Shown here piece by piece: positions 6,997 to 11,669 of a stretch of 11,669 bases of DNA. Numbering within the stretch: position 1 is the first letter of the stretch; each line of letters begins with the position of its first letter. The notes beneath the pieces were generated by a model. That model saw only the letters and a list, made by a program, of their open reading frames with translations, searched no databases and was not told the DNA's origin. A program made the translations under genes and the position numbers. This DNA comes from an uncultured Collinsella sp. (GTDB taxonomy: Bacteria > Actinomycetota > Coriobacteriia > Coriobacteriales > Coriobacteriaceae). Location: positions 1-11,669 of the forward strand of contig CABUSL010000058.1 in the NCBI GenBank assembly GCA_902494295.1. The letters are read 5' to 3'.

Positions 6997-7023
6997 GTGG
7001 GTCGCTCCCATTAACCGACCCAC
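6997..7023. promoter_or_regulatory. Inverted repeat in the SDR leader
   Basis: GTGGGTCG (6997-7004) and CGACCCAC (7016-7023) are perfect inverted repeats separated by 11 bp. They lie 27-53 nt upstream of the SDR ATG, downstream of the predicted promoter, so they could be an operator or a leader hairpin. No T run follows, so a simple attenuator is unlikely. Confidence 0.4.
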
Positions 7024-7039
7024 GTGGTTTTCGCTGGTT

Positions 7040-7079
7040 ATCGTATGCTTTGCATTTGCGCAGGTGAATTGCATATTTG
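7040..7079 (-). promoter_or_regulatory. Putative SDR operon promoter with direct repeats
   Basis: On the minus strand TTCACC (7068-7063) and TACGAT (7045-7040), each 4 of 6 to consensus, are spaced by 17 bp and would start transcription about 60 nt before the SDR ATG. Overlapping this are two copies of a TTGCAT-(AT)-TTG motif at 7050-7058 and 7069-7079, 19 bp apart, and the dyad ATGC-TTT-GCAT at 7045-7055. LysR proteins usually bind such divergent promoter regions, so these are the best operator candidates. The promoter match alone is weak. Confidence 0.4.
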
Positions 7080-7103
7080 TTAGAATGGCGTTAACCGTAG
7101 GTT

Positions 7104-7109
7104 TATACT
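7104..7109 (+). promoter_or_regulatory. Candidate -10 box of the LysR gene
   Basis: TATACT (5 of 6 to consensus) lies 94 nt before the GTG start. No good -35 box stands at the proper distance; TTGTTA at 7077-7082 is 21 bp away, which is too far. A weak or regulator-dependent promoter is typical of autoregulated LysR genes. The resulting leader would contain the 6-bp hairpin CCTGTG/CACAGG (7159-7182). Confidence 0.3.
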
Positions 7110-7202
7110 GTGCGATGCAGTTTTTCTCAATCGAGCGCGTGACCTGCCAAAACGACCCCCTGTGGCGCCATGCGTTCACAGGCGCGAAAACGGGAGATTG
7201 AC

Positions 7203-8081
7203 GTGTACGATCGACGACTCGAGGCCATATCGGCCGCCGCGGAGCTGGGAAGCTTCTCACGTGCGGCGGCAAAATTGCGCGTGTCGACCCCGGCGCTCGT
7301 CAAACAGGTGTCGGGTTTCGAGGCCGAGTTTGGCATCACGTTGTTCGAGCGCTCGCATTCGGGTGTTAAGGTGACGCCGGCGGGCGCTCTGCTGGTGGAC
7401 GACGCGCGCTCGATCATGCGGCAGTCCGAGGACGCGCTGCGCCGCGCCCGACGCGCGGCGGGCGATGGCGGTGCTGTGCGTCTGGGTGTGTCGATGATGT
7501 GCCCGGGGCGCCAAACGCTGTCGATGTGGTCGGGCGTACACGAGCTGGAACCGTCGCTGCGATTTGAGATCGTGCCGGTAAGCGACCTCTATGACGAGCG
7601 CGAGACCGTCATGCGCAGCCTCGGTCGTGAGGTCGATGTGGTGCAGTCGAGTTTTTCGACCCCGCGCTGGGGTGACGCCTGCCAAAAGCTCCGCATTGTC
7701 AACGTGCCGTTTTATATCGACCTGCCGCGCACGAGCCCGCTGGCGCGCAAGAATCGCATTACGGTCGCCGACTTGGAGGGTATGCGTCTGCGCGTGCTCC
7801 GCCACGGCAACGACGCTATGGACAGCCTGCGTATCGATCTTTTGGCAGACGGCGGCGTGGACGTGATCGATGTGGATAGCTTCGACTTTGCGCTCTTTAA
7901 CGAGGCGGAGGAAAAGGGTGACGCGGTGCTCACCTGCGGCGCATGGTCGGGGGTGCACCCGGCCTTTGTGGGCGTACCGTTCCTGTGCGGCCGCGAGGTG
8001 CCGGTCTTTTTGCACTATCCGCTCGAGCCGACCCTCCAAGTACAAAAATTCATCAACGCCATGGCACAACTTCTCAAATAG
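7203..8081 (+). CDS. LysR-family transcriptional regulator
   Basis: A DNA-binding regulator of 292 aa, the standard LysR length. The N-terminal winged helix-turn-helix spans about 1-60, with the typical LGSFSRAAAKLRVSTPALVKQV and then ITLFERSHSGVKVTPAG. A linker helix leads to the two-lobed effector-binding domain from about residue 88 (AVRLGVSMM). I chose GTG 7203 because GGGAG (7192-7196) lies 6 nt upstream and homology starts at once; the in-frame ATG at 7170 lacks a site and sits in a hairpin. It is transcribed away from the SDR-MFS-Gfo operon, the classic arrangement for a LysR protein that controls its divergent neighbour and itself. The effector is probably the substrate or product of that operon (inference). 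It ends 43 bp from the stop of the convergent cyclase gene. Confidence 0.93.
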   Translation: MYDRRLEAISAAAELGSFSRAAAKLRVSTPALVKQVSGFEAEFGITLFERSHSGVKVTPAGALLVDDARSIMRQSEDALRRARRAAGDGGAVRLGVSMMCPGRQTLSMWSGVHELEPSLRFEIVPVSDLYDERETVMRSLGREVDVVQSSFSTPRWGDACQKLRIVNVPFYIDLPRTSPLARKNRITVADLEGMRLRVLRHGNDAMDSLRIDLLADGGVDVIDVDSFDFALFNEAEEKGDAVLTCGAWSGVHPAFVGVPFLCGREVPVFLHYPLEPTLQVQKFINAMAQLLK

Positions 8082-8124
8082 CCAAAAGAGTCCCGTCCCA
8101 AATTAGCTACCCTTTGCTACGGGT
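8082..8124. other. Gap between convergent LysR and cyclase genes
   Basis: Only 43 bp separate the two stop codons. Short dyads such as TAGC/GCTA are present, but no strong stem with a T run. I see no convincing terminator for either gene, so the transcripts may overlap. Confidence 0.5.
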
Positions 8125-9216
8125 TTAGCGGTCCTCGCGTTGCGGCCCGGCTGCCTCGGCTGTCTTTACGCGGTTCTTGTCGATGTACATGTTTTTGTCG
8201 GCCTGGGAAAAGAGCTCGCGCATCGTAGGCGGTTCATCAAAATCACTGGAAAGCGCATAGCCCACCGCATAGCTGATAGGCATGTCGGGATGAGTCTCGG
8301 AATACTCGTTCACGTTCGCGCGAACCCGAGCGAGACAGGACTCCACGGCAGCTCGATCGGTATCTCGCAGCACCGCGATAAACTCATCGCCGCCGTCGCG
8401 GCCCACAAAGCAGGTCTCCGACGCCACGCGCCCCAGCTGCTGGGCAAAAGAACGGATGTATTCGTCGCCCTTCTCGTGGCCGAAGCTGTTATTGACCGTA
8501 TGCAGATTGTTAAGGTCGAAGACGCACACCGCAACGGGCGCCTCCGCGGAGACAGGTTGCTCCTGCCCCAAGACCTCCTCGCACTTGTTCTTGTTGGGCA
8601 GTCCTGTGGCTTCGTCGAGATAGACTTTGTTCTGCAGTTCGCGATTGAGCGCGGCAGTTCGCACCGCGCGAACAAGTTCGACCGCAAAGGTCGCCACCAA
8701 GCCCATGATGTCGATGATCACCAGGCCCTCGAGATAGTTGAGCGCCGACGCCTTCTCCTGAGAGTAGTCCTCTGCGAGTCGCGTAGCATCGTCGCAAATG
8801 CCAAAGAACTCCTCGCTCATGGAGATGATGTCGGTGTTCTCATAGCCGACTTCGCGCACGCGGATGATCTCGGTGCAAAGCTCATCAAAATAATTTGCAA
8901 GCTCGGTCATTTTTGCCTGATACTCATCGTCGTCGAGACGGACGAGGTTGAGGTCGTCACTTCCGTAACGCAAACCGTTGATGTATGAATCCACGGCTTT
9001 GAGCAGGTCATCTTGAGGCTGGCCCGCATCCTCGAGCTTAACGATTCGCTGCGTGGTACCGCGCACCAGACCGGCGTAGTTGACCACACGCGCCGTGCCC
9101 TGGATATCGGAGACGAGCAGCATAACATTGATGAAGAAGAAGATGAGAACTGCCGTGAGCACCATCATGAGCAGGCGCACCGCCTGGCCGGCCTTCTTGG
9201 CGACAGAAGTATTCAC
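8125..9216 (-). CDS. Membrane diguanylate cyclase (GGDEF) with external sensor domain
   Basis: A predicted c-di-GMP synthase of 363 aa. Membrane segments at about 13-35 and 164-182 flank an external domain (36-160) whose start, NYAGLVRGTTQRIVKLE, resembles PilJ/type IV nitrate-sensor-like helical domains. The GGDEF domain follows from about 200: GLPNKN (205-210), metal ligand D234 (VFDLNN), NNSFGHEKGD (242-251) for guanine binding, and an intact GGDEF at 275-279, so catalysis is expected. The inhibitory I-site RxxD, normally five residues before GGDEF, reads SETC and is absent, so product feedback is unlikely. The start is GTG 9216 with GGGGAG 7 nt upstream. It appears monocistronic. The signal sensed is unknown. 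Confidence 0.92.
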   Translation of the reverse strand: MNTSVAKKAGQAVRLLMMVLTAVLIFFFINVMLLVSDIQGTARVVNYAGLVRGTTQRIVKLEDAGQPQDDLLKAVDSYINGLRYGSDDLNLVRLDDDEYQAKMTELANYFDELCTEIIRVREVGYENTDIISMSEEFFGICDDATRLAEDYSQEKASALNYLEGLVIIDIMGLVATFAVELVRAVRTAALNRELQNKVYLDEATGLPNKNKCEEVLGQEQPVSAEAPVAVCVFDLNNLHTVNNSFGHEKGDEYIRSFAQQLGRVASETCFVGRDGGDEFIAVLRDTDRAAVESCLARVRANVNEYSETHPDMPISYAVGYALSSDFDEPPTMRELFSQADKNMYIDKNRVKTAEAAGPQREDR

Positions 9217-9406
9217 AAGTTCACTCCCCTAAATGACAAAAGAACAGGTAGCACGCAGTGTGCTGAAATTCATGGGTGGTTAACTCTACCATATGGGCCA
9301 GCAGCCTCAAACTGCAGCAGACGCTCGTCCAAATTGGCGTGACGCTTGCCTTGTTGTTCTTGACCTGGCCGCGCTATCGGACATGCTTCTGGTCTTGGAT
9401 CACCAT

Positions 9407-9578
9407 GGGAAAGCTCATCCCGTTTTGTGCGTCTAGAGTGGGATGCGGCTTCCCAAAGGTGCCGTTAGGGGAAATCACATCCCGGTTTACCCCCTTGAAA
9501 TGGGATGCCGTTTCCCGGAGGGGGTCCAGCGGGAAACGGCATCCCATTTTGGGCCCGAAAAGTGGGATACGGTTTCCG
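9407..9578. repeat. BIME-like array of six alternating inverted 15-mers
   Basis: Six copies of a 15-mer with consensus GGGATGNNGTTTCCC occur at 9407-9421 (-), 9440-9454 (+), 9469-9483 (-), 9502-9516 (+), 9531-9545 (-) and 9564-9578 (+). Their starts are 33, 29, 33, 29 and 33 nt apart, so the array consists of 62-nt units, each an inverted pair. The spacer of 18 nt within pairs keeps TTTT and AAA-type ends. Copies 4 and 5 extend to a perfect 20-bp stem (9498-9517 with 9530-9549). Alternation and strict spacing match the layout of REP/BIME elements. Confidence 0.8.
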
Positions 9579-9585
9579 GCCGGCA

Positions 9586-9624
9586 TGAAAAAGCCTCCGC
9601 AGCTCGTGTGGCTGCGGAGGCTTT
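9586..9624 (-). terminator. Terminator of the ABC exporter gene
   Basis: A perfect 14-bp stem (9590-9603 with 9611-9624, 7-nt loop) centred on GCCTCCGCAGC is followed on the minus strand by a T run at 9592-9588. It lies about 125 nt past the ABC stop codon. On the + strand only a short TTTATT follows, so the main direction is minus. Confidence 0.8.
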
Positions 9625-9664
9625 ATTCGTTGCGGCGCATTGTGTTTGGGTCGCTGAGATGAGT

Positions 9665-9729
9665 CGATTTGCCCCGAAAGAGGAGGGCATTGACCTTAGG
9701 GTCATGCCCGACGAATGAGCGGCAAATCG
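9665..9729 (-). repeat. Nested hairpin in the ABC gene 3' leader
   Basis: The outer arms CGATTTGCC (9665-9673) and GGCAAATCG (9721-9729) are perfect inverted repeats. Inside, GGGCATTGACC (9685-9695) pairs with GGTCATGCCC (9700-9709) with one bulged base and a tight loop. The structure lies between the ABC stop codon and its terminator and would form in the mRNA tail. It could shield the transcript from 3' exonucleases; no other role is visible. Confidence 0.45.
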
Positions 9730-9748
9730 GCCATCTCGGCGAGCCGAA

Positions 9749-11668
9749 CTACTCCAGCTCAAACGCTCCGGTATAGAGCTGGTAGTAATATCCGCGCTTG
9801 GCGATCAGCTCGTCGTGGTTGCCGCGCTCGATGATGCGGCCGTGGTCCAGGCAGATAATCGCGTCGGAGTTGCGCACGGTGGAGAGGCGGTGCGCGATGA
9901 CAAACGTCGTGCGGCCCTCCATGAGCTTATCCATGCCGGCCTGCACGATGGCCTCGGTGCGGGTGTCGATGGAGCTCGTGGCCTCGTCCAGAATCATTGC
10001 CGGCGGATCGGCGACGGCGGCGCGTGCGATCGAAATCAGCTGGCGCTGGCCCTGCGACAGCTGGGCGCCGTTGCCGGTGAGCATCGTGTCGTAGCCGTCG
10101 GGCAGGCGGGTGATAAAGTCGTCCGCGCCCGCGAGCTTGGCCGCCGCGATGCACTCCTCGTCGGTGGCGTCCAGGTTGCCGTAGCGGATGTTGTCCATCA
10201 CGGTGCCGGTGAACAGGTTCACGTCCTGCAGCACCACGCCCAGCGAGCGGCGCAGATCGGCCTTGCGGATCTTGTTGACGTTGATGCCGTCGTAGCGGAT
10301 CTTGCCGTCGGCGATGTCGTAGAAGCGGTTGATGAGGTTGGTGATGGTCGTCTTACCGGCACCGGTGGCGCCGACAAACGCGACCTTCTGGCCCGGCTTG
10401 GCAAACACGGACACGCCGTGCAGTACCTCGTGGTCGGGCGTGTAGCCAAAGTCGACGTTGTCCATGACCAAGTCGCCACGCAACGGCACGTACTCGATCT
10501 CGCCGGTTGCGCGGTGCGGATGTTTCCACGCCCACATGCCAGTGTGGTGGTCGGCCTCCTCGAGCTGCCAGGTATCGGGGTTCACCTGAGCGTTGACAAG
10601 CGTCACATAGCCTTCGTCGGCTTCGGGCTCCTCGTCGATGAGCTCAAAGATACGGTCGGCGCCGGCGAGGCCCATGACCACGGCGTTGATCTGCTGCGAG
10701 ATCTGGCCGATCTGTCCACAGAACTGCTTGGTCATGTTGAGGAACGGCACCACGACGGCGATGGACAGCGCCATGCCCGAGATGCTCAGGTTGGGCACGC
10801 CCAGCGCTAGGAAAATGCCGCCGGCCAGTGCGACCAGCACGTAGAGCAGGTTGCCCAGGTTCATAAGGATGGGCATGAGGATGTTGGCGTACATGTTGGC
10901 CTTCTGCGAGACCTCGAAGAGCTTTTCGTTGCGCTCGTCAAAATCGGCTTCGGCGGCAGACTCGTGGCAGAATGCCTTGACGACCTTCTGGCCGTTCATG
11001 ACTTCCTCGATATGGCCCTCGACAACGCCGAGCTCGGTCTGCTGCGCAATAAAGAAGCGCGCGGAGTTGGAGCCGAGCAGCTTGGTCATAAAGGTCATAA
11101 AGGCGACGCCGGCAATAATGACCAAGCACATCCACACGCTGTAGTACAGCATGATAAAGAACACCGTGACGATGACGATGACCGTCATGAGCAGGTTGGG
11201 CAGCGACTGGCTGATCATCTGGCGCAGCGTGTCGATGTCATTGGTGTAGTGGCTCATGATGTCGCCGCGCTGGTGCGTGTCGAAGTAGCGGATCGGCAGG
11301 TCCTGCATGCGGTTGAACATCTTCTCGCGCAGCTTCTCCAGCGAGCCCTGCGTGACGATGGCCATGGCGCGGTTCCAGAAGAGCGAGGACAGGATGCCGA
11401 TGCCGTAGATGCAGGCGAGGGTGGTCACGAGCTGTGCGATCTTGGGCTGCGCGGCTCCCCAATCGCCCGACTGCCACGATTCGCTAATAATCTGCAGGGC
11501 GCTCTGAAGGAAGGTCGCGCCGATGGAGTTGATGATGGCGCAGAGCACCACGCCGGCGACGACGAGGGGCAAAAGCACGGGGTAAAAGCCAAAGAGCGTC
11601 TTGATGAGGCGCGACATGGTGCCGCCCTTGCGGTTGAGCGCGCGCTCGGCGGTCGTTGCCTTACTCAT
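9749..11668 (-). CDS. ABC exporter subunit, fused membrane and ATPase domains
   Basis: Half of a type IV (MsbA/LmrA-like) ABC exporter, 639 aa. The membrane domain spans about 20-335 with six predicted helices. The nucleotide-binding domain spans about 398-635: A-loop Y409, Walker A GATGAGKT (433-440), Q481, signature LSQGQ (537-541), Walker B with catalytic E562 (MILDEATSSID) and H593. All ATPase residues are intact; LSQGQ for LSGGQ is common in one half of heterodimeric exporters such as TM288. An unusually long linker (about 347-397, with GMWAWKHPH) joins the domains. The substrate (drug, lipid or peptide) is unknown. The ATG at 11668 is one base from the window edge, so a longer gene cannot be excluded; another Met is at residue 18. 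A partner ABC gene is expected immediately upstream, outside the window. Confidence 0.93.
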   Translation of the reverse strand: MSKATTAERALNRKGGTMSRLIKTLFGFYPVLLPLVVAGVVLCAIINSIGATFLQSALQIISESWQSGDWGAAQPKIAQLVTTLACIYGIGILSSLFWNRAMAIVTQGSLEKLREKMFNRMQDLPIRYFDTHQRGDIMSHYTNDIDTLRQMISQSLPNLLMTVIVIVTVFFIMLYYSVWMCLVIIAGVAFMTFMTKLLGSNSARFFIAQQTELGVVEGHIEEVMNGQKVVKAFCHESAAEADFDERNEKLFEVSQKANMYANILMPILMNLGNLLYVLVALAGGIFLALGVPNLSISGMALSIAVVVPFLNMTKQFCGQIGQISQQINAVVMGLAGADRIFELIDEEPEADEGYVTLVNAQVNPDTWQLEEADHHTGMWAWKHPHRATGEIEYVPLRGDLVMDNVDFGYTPDHEVLHGVSVFAKPGQKVAFVGATGAGKTTITNLINRFYDIADGKIRYDGINVNKIRKADLRRSLGVVLQDVNLFTGTVMDNIRYGNLDATDEECIAAAKLAGADDFITRLPDGYDTMLTGNGAQLSQGQRQLISIARAAVADPPAMILDEATSSIDTRTEAIVQAGMDKLMEGRTTFVIAHRLSTVRNSDAIICLDHGRIIERGNHDELIAKRGYYYQLYTGAFELE

Positions 11669-11669
11669 G

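Larger units (their letters stand above)
9217..9748. other. 532-bp non-coding region between cyclase and ABC genes
   Basis: No gene is supported. From the left it holds the cyclase ribosome binding site, a small hairpin AGCAC-GCAGT-GTGCT (9250-9264), a weak minus-strand promoter candidate (TTGAGG at 9310-9305, TAGAGT at 9288-9283), about 100 bp without recognisable features, the six-copy alternating repeat array (9407-9578), the ABC-gene terminator (9586-9624), and a nested hairpin (9665-9729). Confidence 0.6.

Noticed and set aside
7170..7202. Earlier ATG start for the LysR regulator
   Set aside because: No ribosome binding site before 7170; GGGAG is well placed for the GTG at 7203, and LysR homology begins there.
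9407..9578. CRISPR array
   Set aside because: The repeats alternate in orientation, are only 15 nt, have spacers of 14 and 18 nt, and no cas gene is nearby.
9374..9586. Minus-strand 70-aa frame with repeating peptide pattern
   Set aside because: The peptide periodicity comes from the DNA repeat array; no start signal or family match.
9276..9662. Possible 128-aa + strand protein beginning with a short hydrophobic stretch
   Set aside because: No ribosome binding site, and most of the frame is translated repeat array and terminator stem; the hydrophobic start alone is not enough.

Overview
The window is GC-rich, densely coded bacterial DNA. The proteins and their style (Tex, a GTG-started LysR regulator, an OFA-type MFS carrier, a long-linker ABC exporter half, AAGGAG-type ribosome binding sites) fit the Coriobacteriia, most likely a gut Collinsella. 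That assignment is recognition from memory, not a database result. There are eight protein genes, all apparently intact. I see no tRNA, rRNA, CRISPR array, transposase or phage gene.

Layout. (1) Positions 1-168 are a leader with repeated TGATAAA motifs ahead of a single + strand aldolase/transaldolase gene (169-873). (2) Positions 873-1090 hold a 44-nt near-perfect inverted repeat around that gene's terminator, between the convergent stops of the aldolase and tex. (3) tex (1099-3246, minus) encodes an RNA-binding transcription accessory protein. (4) Positions 3247-3655 carry a second long nested inverted repeat and the terminator of the next operon. (5) Three minus-strand genes run SDR dehydrogenase (6089-6970), MFS carrier (4766-6022), Gfo/Idh/MocA oxidoreductase (3656-4696), with 66- and 69-bp gaps that each hold an inverted repeat. 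A LysR-type regulator (7203-8081, plus) is divergent from them across a 232-bp promoter region. (6) A membrane-bound diguanylate cyclase (8125-9216, minus) converges on the LysR gene. (7) Positions 9217-9748 are non-coding and hold a strictly spaced array of six alternating inverted 15-mers, a strong terminator and a nested hairpin. (8) Half of an ABC exporter (9749-11668, minus) runs to the window edge.

How the genes work together. The LysR/SDR/MFS/Gfo block looks like one inducible catabolic unit: the regulator senses a small molecule, the OFA-type carrier imports a substrate (or exchanges it for product), and two different NAD(P)-dependent dehydrogenases oxidise it or interconvert a hydroxyl group. 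The substrate cannot be read from the sequence. The other genes look independent: an aldolase or transaldolase for sugar phosphates, Tex for RNA/transcription quality control, a c-di-GMP synthase with an external sensor domain, and an exporter whose partner subunit probably lies just beyond position 11669.

The least explained material is between the genes: three structurally different large inverted-repeat elements and a smaller perfect palindrome, all next to gene ends. They look like dispersed REP/BIME- or MITE-like repeats of this lineage.
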